NCBI GenBank assembly: GCA_950097015.1
Contig: CATNEN010000033.1
Span: 5,177,001-5,241,000, forward strand
Source: Macrostomum hystrix
Lineage: Eukaryota > Platyhelminthes > Macrostomidae
Direction of reading: 5' to 3'
DNA: 64,000 nt
The position numbers were made by a program, and so were the translations under genes. A model generated the notes under the pieces. It had not been told where the DNA came from. It made no database searches and saw only the letters and a program-made list of their open reading frames with translations. Below, one piece after another: positions 34,973 through 45,716 of this stretch (positions are counted from its first letter, which is position 1; every line of letters starts with the position of its first letter).

Positions 34973-36918
34973 ATGTCCAGCAGCGGTGCCGACAGCGGCA
35001 GGACCAGCTGGCAGCGTCAGTTGCTAGGCAACGCGCACTGGGAGAATATGGCAGCCGGCATGACCGGCGGCCTGCTATCGACGCTGGCCTTGCACCCGCT
35101 CGACCTCGTCAAGGTTCGCTTCCAGGTCTGTTGAGAAATTTAGGATTACCGGTTAATGATGCGGTTGTAGGATTAATCTAAATTCTGAAAAACCCATTTA
35201 GAATAGTCCCTGTTCCCAATGACCATTAAGAGTAGTCCCTGATCCCAATGACCCTTTCACAGTTGTCTCTAATCTCAATGACCAATTTAAAATAGTCCTG
35301 GATCCCTATAACCCAATTCCATCAATCCCAGTTGCCAATGGCCCAATGGGATCAATTCACAGTTCCCAATGGCCCAAGTCGATTGATCCCCAGTCCTATT
35401 GTCTATATTTATTTCTCCCATCCCAACCAAGGTGGACGAAGGCGTCGGGTCCAGCGGCCGGCCGAGCTCGCGCCCAGTCTACCGCGGCCTGCTGCACGCC
35501 ATGACAAGCATCTACAGGAGCCAGGGCCTGTCCGGCCTGTACGCCGGTGTGGTTCCCAACCTGTGGGGCGCCGGGGCAAGCTGGGGCCTGTACTTTCTGT
35601 TCTACGAGGCTGCCAAGGTGCAGCTGCAGGGCGGCGATCGGACAGCCCGGCTTGGCGCCAGCGAGCTCATGGGAGCCGCTGCCGCGTCTGGCGCCATCAC
35701 TCTGGTGTTCACCAATCCCATCTGGGTGTGCAAGACCCGGCTGTGCCTGCAGTACGGAGGCGGGCCCACCGTGTACAACTACCGCGGCATGCTGCACGCG
35801 CTCTACTGCATTGCCAGGTTTGAAGGCTTGGCCGGCTTGTACAAGGTGAGAATCACAGTTTCTAGGACCCTCAAATCCTCAAAATATCCCATCTTAAATC
35901 TTACAGGTGTGTCCCATTCTTGATCCCCATATTTTGTTCCATCCCAGATCATCAATATCTGTCCCATTCCAGATCCTCATAATCTGTCCCATTCCAGATC
36001 CTCATAATCTGTCCCATTCCAGATCCTCATAATCTGTCCCATTCCAGATCCTCATAATCTGTCCCATTCCAGATCCTCATAATCTGTCCCATTCCAGATC
36101 CTCATAATCTGTCCCATTCCAGATCCTCATAATCTGTCCCATTCCAGATCCTCATAATCTGTCCCATTCCAGATCCTCATAATCTGTCCCATTCCAGATC
36201 CTCATAATCTGTCCCATTCCAGATCCTCATAATCTGTCCCATTCCAGATCCTCATAATCTGTCCCATTCCAGATCCTCATAATCTGTCCCATTCCAGATC
36301 CTTATAATCTGTCCCATTCCAGATCCTCATTATCTGTCCCATTCCAGATCCTCATAATCTGTCCCATTCCAGATCCTCATTATCTGTCCCATTCCAGATC
36401 CTCATAATCTGTCCCATTCCAGATCCTTATTATCTGTCCTTATAACCTGTCGTGAATCCTCATTAACCCCTGAATATGAGGGATTTTATTCGGCTCACAG
36501 CGCCAAATCCTTCATCCCAATTCAGGGCTACGTGCCAGGCCTGCTTGGCGTCTCCCACGGAGCCATCCAGTTCCTGGTGTACGAGAAGATGAAGAATGCT
36601 TACACGGCTTCCAATCAGCTGCCAGCCAATGCCAAGCTGCCCACCTTGGTGTACCTGGGCTGCGCTGCCCTGTCAAAGATTGTGGCAGCCGCCACCACTT
36701 ATCCCTACCAGGTGGTGCGCTCCCGCCTGCAGGAGCAGCACCGGGAGGCCCGCGGAGCCCTCCGCGTCTGCCGCGACCTGCTGACAGTTGAAGGCTGGCG
36801 CGGTTTCTACAAAGGCCTGCTGCCGACACTGCTCAGGGTCACTCCGGCCTGTTGCATCACATTTGTTGTCTATGAGCATTTTGCCACCTTCCTGATGCCA
36901 TTTCGGCACGCTACGTGA
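34973..36918 (+). CDS. SLC25A32: Mitochondrial folate/FAD carrier
   Basis: Exons 34973-35125, 35432-35845 and 36526-36918 give 319 residues (human 315), all joins in phase 0. Three mitochondrial-carrier repeats are present: signature 1 [10 protein letters not shown] (exon 1), signature 2 [14 protein letters not shown] (exon 2), signature 3 [14 protein letters not shown] (exon 3). The W in signature 2 and PYQ in signature 3 replace the usual PxD/E and are hallmarks of the folate/FAD carrier. Further matches: [40 protein letters not shown] and [11 protein letters not shown]. It is expected in the inner mitochondrial membrane with six helices, importing FAD and/or tetrahydrofolate. The exon-2 acceptor ends AACCAAG with a weak pyrimidine tract. 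It lies 422 bp after the SSB-like pair on the same strand. Confidence 0.96.
35195..35395. repeat. Degenerate tandem repeat, SLC25A32 intron 1
   Basis: Repeated words AATAGTCCCTG and CCCAATGACC at roughly 25-35-bp spacing, strongly diverged. It fills most of the 306-bp intron. Confidence 0.6.
35933..36440. repeat. 25-bp minisatellite, about 20 copies, SLC25A32 intron 2
   Basis: The unit is TCTGTCCCATTCCAGATCCT plus CATAA, nearly perfect, with a few T/A changes at the 3' end. Each unit contains CATTCCAG, an acceptor-like word. Confidence 0.95.
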
Positions 36919-37811
36919 CCGGGGCTCGCAAGTGCGTGTTTGCCGCAGTCGTATAAATTAGCTATTTAATATTTTAAAACTATTTGACGTCAAATTTGTT
37001 GTTTATTAGAACCATTGTCGGCGATTTCTGTTGAATAATTGGCATTTCTCATGGCTTGTTTTGTTTTGCACTGCTTTTTTAGCACCTTCGGCACACTATT
37101 ATGCACTTCCAGCTATTCGCGAATATGCCGACATTTCTGATTTGATTCATTATACTCGTCATCTATTTTGTCTATTTTACCCTACACCCTGGTGAATTGC
37201 AGTGCTGTATTTTCTGATTATTGTCGAATCATTGCTTCTTGTGTCCCACATCTCGTGACAAATACATTAGCATTCTATTGTGCGTTTTGTTCACAAGAGT
37301 TTTTCATTTATCAGCTATTACGATCGATACTGTGATACTATTACATTTCTATCTAAGCCAATCCTGGTACCCATTTTAAGATTCTGAGAAGAACCATACG
37401 ACTGGCGGTTGGATTCTATGACTAATAACTTCTGTTCTGTTGCTATTTCAATTCTGGCACAATTAAAAAATGTGTGCGTGTGTCTCCGTGCTCATTCATC
37501 CCCCCCGCCCAATGGGATCGCTTTAGAACTGGCACGCAATGCACCACCTGCTCGCCCTGAGCCCCTCCCCTGCTCGTATATTTTCTCGGCTTCAATTCTC
37601 TCTTTATAATTCCTGGCCGCGTTTGCGCACGAGCACGGACTCAGTCGGGCAGGCGGACTGCTCAAAAAGGCAAACTCACACCCCCTCGGGGCGATTGTCT
37701 CTTAGATTAAAATAAATAGTGATGCTTTCTTATTAAATTAAGCCCAGCTCTGGCTTGTTCTCTGTGCTTTGCTGGACTGCTATAGCTAGTTTCTAGGACA
37801 AGGCTTTAGTC
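36919..37811. other. Spacer between SLC25A32 and the gelsolin-like gene
   Basis: About 890 bp without a supported gene. Short CCCCGCCC-type GC-rich patches near 37500 contrast with AT-rich surroundings. TTCTAG at 37791-37796 may be a 5' UTR acceptor. Confidence 0.45.
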
Positions 37812-40656
37812 ATGCAGAAAGCTAAGCAGTATGACTGGAGGGATAGCAATCTGGCCCTGTTTGGCTCCGATTTGGATAGACAAGTGAAAAGTAAGCCTGA
37901 TTAAGCAACCAGCTTCTCTTTTGACTGTGTAAATCTATTTTGTTATTTTTTTCCAATTTCAGAAGAGTCTGCCGAAAAGGAGCCAGCCTGGACTCCGGTG
38001 CTGGAGAACAGGCGGCCTCACCTGTATGTGTGGCGGATTGAGGTGAGCATTGGAGCATGTTCCGTGTGCTTTCTTGCAATACTGAAACTGAAATACAATA
38101 CTTGCAATACTGAAATACTTTCTGCCGTTATTTTTATCTTCGATGTTCATTTTTTAATTAATTTTTACCTGAAAAGGGGCCCGTACTATAAAGTGTTCGT
38201 AATTTCCGTCGTAAGCTCTATCTTACGCAGGACAGTTAAGAACCGTCTCAGAGCGTTCTTAAGTGCGTTCGGTGAAACATTCGTCGATGCGTCTTAACTT
38301 AAGCAGTGGCTACGATCAAACTTAGGGATTGGTGCCTGAGAATTCACAAAGTTTCACCGAACGCAAAATTACGCGTCCGCGATGACTTAAGAAGCTACTG
38401 GAATCTAAGAACGATCTTAAGATACGATGGCTTCACCGAACATTTTACGACACAGTGCCAACGTAAGTTGTAACTTAAAGGATACGCAAGCTTGATAGAA
38501 CGGGCCCAAAGTTGTTACCGCCAAAGTTGTGAGTTTCAGATTTATGAAAAACTGTCTAAGCTAAAATCACAATCCTGGATTGTGAACTTACAATTAACAG
38601 TCTGACTCACTGGCTCTTAATCTCTCCCTTCTATATTTTGCCCTCTCCCCTCTCACTTCCCCTTTCCCTTCTCTTACCATCTCTCGTCTATTCGCCTCTC
38701 TCCTCTCTTCATCTCCTCTCGCTTCCCGTTCCTCTCTTCTCCTCTCCTCTTCGACTCCCCCTATCTCTCCATCTCTCGTAAGGAACGGCTCGGCCTTGGC
38801 CCTGTTGTCAGCTGAAAACTATAGGCAAATCGCATGCGCCAATGGCTTTCCCATAATCCGTGGCAACAAAGCACTGGCCATCGAATCTCGCCGCAAAATC
38901 CGCAGAACTTCAAAGTGGTGGAGTGGCCCAAAGAACTCCACGGAAAGTTCTACAGCGGCGACTCTTACATTATTCTGAACGCCTACCTGGAGAATGACAA
39001 GCTCTGCTACGATGTGCACTTTTGGATTGGCCGGGAGAGCACGGCAGACGAGTACGGCACGGCCGCCTACAAGACCGTCGAGTTGGACACCCTGCTGGAC
39101 GACCTGCCTGTTCAGCACCGCGAAGTGCAGGGCTACGAGAGCCAGCTGATGCGCAGCTATTTCCCTGAGATCACTTACCTGGCTGGCGGCTGTCCCAGCG
39201 GATTTCGCAATGTCAGAACTCGCGAGTACAAGCCCCGCCTGCTGCACTTTAAGGTGAGGGAAGGCATCATTTGCTGCAGGCCATAGGACCATAGACTAAG
39301 CGATTTTATCCTTCCAAATCCATAATTTATTCTCAGGGTGAGCGGCAGAACATTGAGGTGTGGGAAGTGGCCAAGTCGCGCAAATTGCTGGACAACACGG
39401 ATGTATATATCCTGGACCTGGGCGATCGCGCTATCCAGTGGAACAGCAAGGGAGCCAATAAAAATGAGCGCTTCAAGGCCGCCCAGTACCTGCAGGGACT
39501 CAAGAGCGAGCGCAACGGACGGCTGGCCTGCGAAGTTATTGAAGAGGACTCAGCCGACCCCACTGTGAGCTCGCCGTGACCGAATAAACCCACTGCCAGT
39601 TCACTCAATAAACCCACTGCCAGTTCACTGAATAAACCCACTGCCAGTTCGCTGAATAAACCCACTGCCAGTTCACTCAATAAACCCACTGCCAGTTCAC
39701 TGAATAAACCCACTCTCAGCCCACTGACAAACCCACTCTCAGCCCACTGACAAACCCACTCTCAGCCCACTGACAAACCCACTCTCAGCCCACTGAAAAA
39801 CCCACTCTCAGCCCACTGACAAACCCACTCTCAGCCCACTGACAAACCCACTCTCAGCCCACTGACAAACCCACTCTCAGCCCACTGACAAACCCACTCT
39901 CAGCCCACTGACAAACCCACTCTCAGCCCACTGACAAACCCACTCTCAGCCCACTGAAAAACCCACTCTCAGCCCCGAATCCCCAGCACACAGTCAGTCC
40001 CCATCGCCAATTTTTGCAGCACGAGTTCTACGCCTCACTGACCGAGGAGGAAGCCGAGGCCGATCAGCTTGGCCAACTGCAGCGGCAGTCCAGCCGCGGC
40101 ACCGAGAAGCGGATGCTCAGGTGAGTCCGGCAGCTTTGATGCCCGAGTTCTCACTCCTCTGTCCTGACCGCTCCTGAACTGTCACTCCCGCTTCGCCTCC
40201 ACGCAGACTGTCTGACGAATCCGGCCAGCTGCAGTTCGAGCAGATCCAGACCGACTCGCTGAGCCGCGGCGGAGTCACCGAAGATGTCAGTGTGATGACC
40301 AACTCCTTGTTGTTTCATGTTCTCTACTAGCCTACTCACCGAGCCCGTATAAGTAGTAACATGCGGATAATCTCACATTCACTCTGCAGGATGTGTTCAT
40401 CATAGACAACGGATTCGAAGTGTACGTCTATGTTGGCAAGCAGGCTTCGGTGGCTGAGCGGCGCAACGCCCTGTCCTATGCTCATGTGAGTTGCTTAAGG
40501 CAATTAATTAACTTGACACCCACCAACTCTAACATAATCTAATTAACCTGGTTTCAGACCTACCTGCAGACTAGCGAGAATCCGTTCGCCCCCGTCACTG
40601 TGGTCACTCCGGAGGCGCCCAGCAAGACCAAAGCCATATTTGAAGCCAATTTTTAA
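37812..40656 (+). CDS. Gelsolin-like / severin-type actin-severing protein
   Basis: Eight exons: 37812-37890, 37963-38042, 38906-39253, 39337-39564, 40020-40120, 40207-40285, 40390-40485 and 40558-40656. They give 369 residues, the size of three-domain gelsolin family members (CapG, severin, nematode GSNL-1) rather than six-domain gelsolin. The start MQKAKQYDWRDSNLALFGSD matches the invertebrate gelsolin-like opening. Domain 1 (about residues 35-165): WRIENFKVVEWP, FYSGDSYIILNAYL, VHFWIGRESTADEYGTAAYK (Ca2+ and actin-contact region), VQHREVQGYESQLMRSYF. Domain 2 (about 175-260): NIEVWEVAKSRKLLDNTDVY, LGDRAIQWNSKGANKNER. Domain 3: DVFIIDNGFEVYVYVGKQAS, YLQTSENPFAPVTVVTPEAP. The expected role is Ca2+-regulated severing or capping of actin filaments in the cytoplasm. 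Intron 2 holds a MITE and intron 4 a minisatellite whose units carry AATAAA. Confidence 0.95.
38177..38507. mobile_element. MITE-like element with 17-bp terminal inverted repeats
   Basis: The left end GGGCCCGTACTATAAAG and the inverted right end GGGCCCGTTCTATCAAG match at 15 of 17 bases. The element is flanked by the 4-bp direct repeat AAAG on both sides (38173-38176 and 38508-38511), as expected for a target-site duplication. It is 331 bp, AT-moderate, with no coding capacity. It has internal inverted words, e.g. CGTTCGGTGAAAC near 38267 and its complement GTTTCACCGAACG near 38350. It is a non-autonomous DNA transposon inserted in gelsolin-like intron 2; the superfamily is not determined. 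Confidence 0.75.
38640..38785. repeat. CTCTC-rich pyrimidine tract, gelsolin-like intron 2
   Basis: An irregular run of CCTCTC, CTCTTC and TCTCTCC words over about 140 bp, pyrimidine-rich on the sense strand, 120 bp before the exon-3 acceptor. Confidence 0.7.
39585..39975. repeat. 24/23-bp minisatellite with AATAAA in its first units, gelsolin-like intron 4
   Basis: The first part has units of 24 bp (AATAAACCCACTGCCAGTTC plus ACTG or similar), six copies each with a canonical AATAAA. It then switches to a 23-bp unit (CCCACTCTCAGCCCACTGAC plus AAA), about 11 copies. Confidence 0.93.
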
Positions 40657-41048
40657 CAAGCTACTGCGAGTAGTGTGCTGTGCGCTGATTTGCGGTTAAT
40701 GTTATGTTTTTTATTGGAACTTTATTGCACTGTGCTATTCAAGGTGTGCTGTTGTGAGTATCAAATCATATATCTAGATTTTGCCATATCTGTTTGACCA
40801 GCTATTAAAGCGGTCTGTTTATTTGGCTTGCTGCTTTTGTTTCCAGTTGTTTATTCCGAAATAAACTCAGTAAGATGTGATTCTATTTCTCATGTCGCAA
40901 ATAACAGTTGTGACAGACTCAAATTGTTAAAGATTTTATAAAAAGCCTAGTCAAATATAGGTCTCACTTCTTACAAGAGAAGTTGTCAGATATCAGATGT
41001 AATTATTTTGTTAACCATTGCTAAAGCATTTTATTGCTAATTATATCT
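40657..41048. other. Gelsolin-like 3' region
   Basis: About 390 bp of AT-rich 3' UTR and spacer. The first exon and promoter of VPS51 should lie in this interval or inside the adjoining array, but none is recognised. Confidence 0.4.
40860..40865 (+). promoter_or_regulatory. Polyadenylation signal of the gelsolin-like gene
   Basis: AATAAA about 200 nt after the stop codon, the nearest canonical signal downstream of exon 8. Confidence 0.5.
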
Positions 41049-41375
41049 TATGACCTCAAATACATTATCCACACAGCTCAGAGTAATCCGTTTTGTCTAC
41101 GGCCTCAACTACATTATCCACACAGCTCAGAGTAATCCGTTTTGTCTATGACCTCAACTACATTATCCACACAGCTCAGAGTAATCCATTTTTTCTATGA
41201 CCTCAACTACATTATCCACACAGCTCAGAGTAATCCATTTTTTCTATGACCTCAACTACATTATCCACACAGCTCAGAGTAATCCGTTTTGTCTATGACC
41301 TCAACTACATTATCCACACAGCTCAGAGTAATCCGTTTTGTCTATGGCCTCAACTACATTATCCACATAGCTCGG
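41049..41375. repeat. 49-bp minisatellite, about 6.5 copies
   Basis: The unit contains CCTCAACTACATTATCCACA, then CAGCTCAGAGTAATCC and GTTTTGTCTATGA. The last copies diverge toward the VPS51 acceptor at 41488, so the array is probably in VPS51 intron 1. Confidence 0.93.
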
Positions 41376-41488
41376 AGCAATCCCTTCTATGGCCTGTCTA
41401 TGGCCTGAACTAAAATTTCCACACTGCTCAGAACAATATTTGTTTTTGTCTGTGGTCCGAAGTTCGAACCCCAACCAACCCATTGCAG

Positions 41489-44400
41489 GCCGACCCGGGC
41501 AAGCCCAGCCGCAACAGCCGGCTGCGCACATTCTACCAGCAGCGTCAGGGCGAGCCAGACGCCGTTGGCCTCAATGTCGATCCGTGCGACATCGATGGCG
41601 CCGGATTCGATCCGGAGATCTACTTGAGCAAACTGCTGCAGGAGCAGGCCCTGACTAGCCTGATGGCCAAGGAGCAGCAGATGGTTGAGCAGATTCGCCA
41701 GCTGGACTCGGACATGCAGACTCTAGTCTACGACAATTACTCCAAGTTCATCTCGGCCACCGACACTATTAGAAAGATGAAGAGCGACTTTCATCGCATG
41801 GAGCAGGAGATGAACAACCTGGCCGAGAGCGTGTCCGCCATGAGCCAGCAGGCCGCCGACATCCGGCAAGTGGTTGGCGGCAAGCGGGCCGAGCTGAAAC
41901 GCCTGGCTGGCGTGTCTGCCCTGTTGCGAAAGCTGCAGTACCTGCTGGACCTGCCGGCCAGGCTCACCGAGCTGCGGCGCCAGGGTGCTCACCAGCAGGC
42001 TATCCGGGCCTGGCAGCAGGCCGACCGGGTGCTCAGCCGCTACGCCGACTTGCCCAGCTTCCGGCCAATCAGGTGCCTCGATCTGTGCCGATTCAGGGGC
42101 CATGGATCTCTAAACGTAGAACCTAGAGAACAAGTGTCTCATATTGAGCTGGGATAATCGGGGATTCTGCTATACCTGTACAATATTGCAGAGCTGACTG
42201 TCTGGCAATCATGGCCGAACTACGAGCCCAGCTTTGGCAACGCTTCAACGAAGGCGGCAGCGGCTGCGGTGCGGGCGACAGTGTCGCAGGAGGGGGCGGC
42301 CAGGACGCCAGGCAGCTGGCTGAGCTGGTTGACCTGCTTGGTCAGCTTGGCGAGTCGGAGGCCGACCTATCCGCCGCATTCCTGCGTCAGGCCGACCCGC
42401 GGATGCAGCGGCTGCTGGGCGAGCTGGAGGCTCAGGCTGGCAGCTCGCAGGACGATGTGCTGCAGTTTGTTGATCATGGCTGCAATCACCTGGTGTCGGA
42501 GCTCTGCATCCTCATCGCTGTTTTCGGCGACATCTTTCCCAGGTTGGCATATTAGAAGCGGCTTATTGCCTTTCAATCCACTGGTTACTCAAATCTTAGG
42601 TTTTTGGATTAGAGGAATGTGCATGGCCGCTCCCCTTCTGTTCCGCAAATCCCCAGTCCCGAATCCCGCGCCAAGCTGGAGGCCTACCACGAATCCGTCA
42701 TGCGCTCCTACCTGTCCATTGTGTCCAAGCGGTTCTGCCTGGAGGCCAAGGGCAGCCAGCCCAGCCCAGCAGGCGACTCGCTGCTTGTGCGAGCCTGCGA
42801 CAGATTTCATAGAAAGCTGCAGGCGATGCACCGGCTGGTGACCGAAGGCGAGCTGTCTGTCCGCGCCCTCACCGTTGTGTGCGATGCTGCGGCTGAGCGA
42901 GCGGCTGCCGTGCGGGCTCAGCTGGACCTCAGGCTGGCTGCTGCCCTGAGCGGCTTGAGATCTCAGCTGGCTATAACCGGAGGCGGCCTGGGCGCCAGGG
43001 GCGGACTCAGCCTGCCCCAGCTGATGGCCGGACTGCTCAGGGAACTGGTGGACGCTGTCAAGGCTTCTCTGGCCGCACTGCAGGTGAGGAGCGGAGGCAG
43101 TGAGATTGGCATGATTTAGTGCTCATTCTTCATCAGCTCAACCTTCCCAAACCGCTCAGGCCTTCCTGGCCACCGATGTGAGCTTCTCCTTGAAGCCGGC
43201 TTTTCGCGAGCGCTTCTGCATCCGCGCCGTCAGGCAGAACCTTCTGGCCGGCTTCCTCACCCACCAGGCCGAGCAGTGCTCCCGCCTCGCCCAACTGTCG
43301 CCGTCGCCGCCGCCGCCGCTCCTGCTGCTGCTGCTGTCTCGCTATTGCTTGGACTTTCGCAATTCCTCCCTCCACTACCTGTGCACTCTGGCCGATGAGC
43401 AGTTTCTGGTGCCGGAGTCCACTCAGGCCGAGTCCCTGGTGACGCCCGTCAGCGAGCTGTCCGCCACCTACAGCGACTCGGCCTCGGCCCTCCTGCAGGC
43501 CTTCGTGTGCTCCAGCGGCGGCACTCTGGCCGGCATGCTCAGGAAATCTGTGGACGCTCGCGACTGGCTGCAGGTGGGAGCCGGCTATATCTCCCACCTC
43601 CTACAAATCCCATTCTCAGCTCCTCCACCCCATTCTCCCAAATCCCATTCTCAGCTCCTCCACCCCATTCTCCCAAATCCCATTCTCAGCTCCTCCACCC
43701 CATTCTCCCAAATCCATTCCTAGCTCCTCCATTCCATTCTCCCAAATCCATTCTCAGCTCCTCCATTCCATTCTCCCAAATCCATTCTCAGCTCCTCCAT
43801 TCCATTCTCCCAAATCCATTCCTAGCTCCTCCATTCCATTCTCTCAAATCCATTCCCAGCTCCTCCACCCCATTCTCCCAAATCCATTCCTAGCTCCTCC
43901 ATTCCATTCTCCCAAATCCATTCTCAGCTCCTCCATTCCATTCTCCCAAATCCATTCTCAGCTCCTCCATTCCATTCTCCCAAATCCATTCCTAGCTCCT
44001 CCATTCCATTCTCTCAAATCCATTCCCAGCTCCTCCACCCCATTCTCCCAAATCCATTCCTAGCTCCTCCATTCCATTCTCCCAAATTCATTCCCAGCTC
44101 CTCCATTCCATTCTCTCAAATCCATTCCTAGCTCCTCCATTCCATTCTCTCAAATCCATTCCCAGCTCCCAAATCAATCCCTTCTTCAAAATACATTCTA
44201 TCAAGTCCTCCAACCCTCTTAAAATCCTTGAAAGGGAATCGAGCCGCGGTCGGTGCGCGCAGTTGTAAAGCGAGTCGTCGAAGACTTGGCCGGCATCAAC
44301 GCCTCAGTCTCCAGCCTGTACGACGAGGCTCCCAGCGGCGGAGGTGGCGGCCGCGGCGGTGGGGACAAGTCCTCGGACAGCAGCGCCAACCGGCTGCCGA

Positions 44401-44789
44401 TCGGCAGGCGACCCCCGGCACCCGCCCTCAGTGGCTGGTCGGCCACACCGTCAACCCTTGGCAACAGCCTGCTGCACCGGCTGTTCAGCGACAAGGTCGA
44501 CCTGCTGGGCCCGGCGGAGTTCGGTCGGGCCTCGGTGGTGTCCGGCATTGTCCGGCTGGCTCTGAAGACCCTGCTGGAGTGCGTCCGATTGAAGACTTTC
44601 GGTCGCTACGGACTGCAACAGGTGCAGGTGGACTGCCACTACCTGCAGACTTTTCTGTGGCGCTACGTTGCAGACGACAGCGTGGTTCGCTTCCTGCTGG
44701 AGGAGATTCTCGCCAGCGCCGCCAACCGCTGCGTTGATCCCGTCTTCATGGAACAGTCCGTTGTGGAACTCATTGTCGAGCGGGACTAA
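41489..44789 (+). CDS. VPS51: GARP/EARP tethering-complex subunit VPS51, 5' incomplete
   Basis: Exons 41489-42072, 42192-42542, 42657-43083, 43160-43573 and 44235-44789 give 776 residues (human 782), all in frame, stop TAA. The first visible exon starts at an acceptor (TTGCAG) with no usable ATG before the conserved core, so a short initial exon is missing. Hallmarks: FDPEIYLSKLLQEQALTSLM; LDSDMQTLVYDNYSKFISAT and DTIRKMKSDFHRMEQEMNNL (the Vps51 coiled-coil signature that contacts the other GARP subunits and SNAREs); LAGVSALLRKLQYLLDLPAR; LLVRACDRFHRKL; DEQFLVPE; MLRKSVDARDWLQ; VRAVVKRVVEDLAGI; LKTLLECVRLKTFGRYGLQQ and VQVDCHYLQTFLWRYVADD, all near-identical to human. VPS51 is shared by GARP (endosome to trans-Golgi) and EARP (endosomal recycling). 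Residues 358-385 of exon 4 carry a Pro/Leu run. Confidence 0.96.
43604..44170. repeat. 34/35-bp minisatellite with 170-bp higher-order period, VPS51 intron 4
   Basis: The basic unit contains CAGCTCCTCCATTCCATTCT and CCCAAATCC. The marker CCATTCCTAGCTCCTCC recurs 170 bp apart (positions near 43713, 43883 and 44053), so blocks of five 34-bp units have themselves been duplicated. Confidence 0.93.
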
Positions 44790-44826
44790 GTCTGATCTTT
44801 GATCCATTGATCACTAAACCCTTTTT

Positions 44827-45187
44827 CTTTGATTCCCAGATCCTTTGATCCCTAGATTCTTTCATCCCTAGATCCTTTGATCCCTAGATTCTTTCATCCC
44901 TAGATCCTTTGATTTCTAGATCCTTTGATCCCTAGATCCTTGGATCCCTAGATCCTTTGATCCCTAGATCCTTTGATCCCTAGATCCTTGGATCCCTAGA
45001 TTATTTGATCCCTAGATCCTTTGATTCTTAGATCCTTGGATCCCTAGATTCTTTGATCCCCAGATCCTTTGATTCCTAGATCCTTGGATTCCTAGATCCT
45101 TTGATTCCTAGATCCTTTGATTCCTAGATCCTTTGATTCCTAGATCCTTTGATTCCTAGATCCTTGGATCCCTAGATCCTTTGATCC
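44827..45187. repeat. 16-bp minisatellite, about 22 copies
   Basis: The unit is TGATCCCTAGATCCTT with TTGG/TTTG and TTCC/TCCC variants. It starts about 40 bp after the VPS51 stop codon, i.e. in the 3' UTR or immediate downstream DNA. Confidence 0.93.
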
Positions 45188-45716
45188 CAAATTATCGGTC
45201 ATTGTTTCATTATAGATCCGTATCTCAATACCCCTAAGTTTAATACAATCCTTGTAGCCAATCCAGACTACTGTTTAGCTATACTTGTAGTTTTGTCTAT
45301 TGCTAACTGCCTTCCGTTTCTTGCTTATCCTCCCGCGTTTTGCTTTGGTTGATGGTGATAGTAAAGCTCGTATTCCTGTTTTAGATTTGATGTTTTGATT
45401 TTTGTCATTAGATCATTATAGGAATCTCCCTTTATTGATTAGATTTTCATTCTACTAACAGTAGTATTTGATTCCTATCCAGAATTACTCCAGTCAGTTT
45501 TATTTTGCGCTAATGTTAATTAATATAGCCTCATTGCCGCTAATGTCATGACATAAAGCTAACTAAATACATGTTTATTAACTTTTGAGTAGCTGTTGTA
45601 TTTATCATTGATTGCCATCAATTGATTTGTATTTGCTTTTCTCCAATACGAGTCCATTTTATTTAAGACGAAGAATATTTTAAATTTCGAATTGCAGAAA
45701 GAAGCAGAATAAAACA
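45188..45716. other. Spacer between VPS51 and ORC3
   Basis: About 530 bp, AT-rich. An acceptor-like GAATTGCAG ends at 45696, only 20 nt before the ORC3 start codon. Confidence 0.5.

Noticed and set aside
41455-41475. AGTTCGAACCCC resembling a tRNA T-arm
   Set aside because: No acceptor stem, D-arm or anticodon arm in the preceding 70 bases, and it falls in the VPS51 intron.
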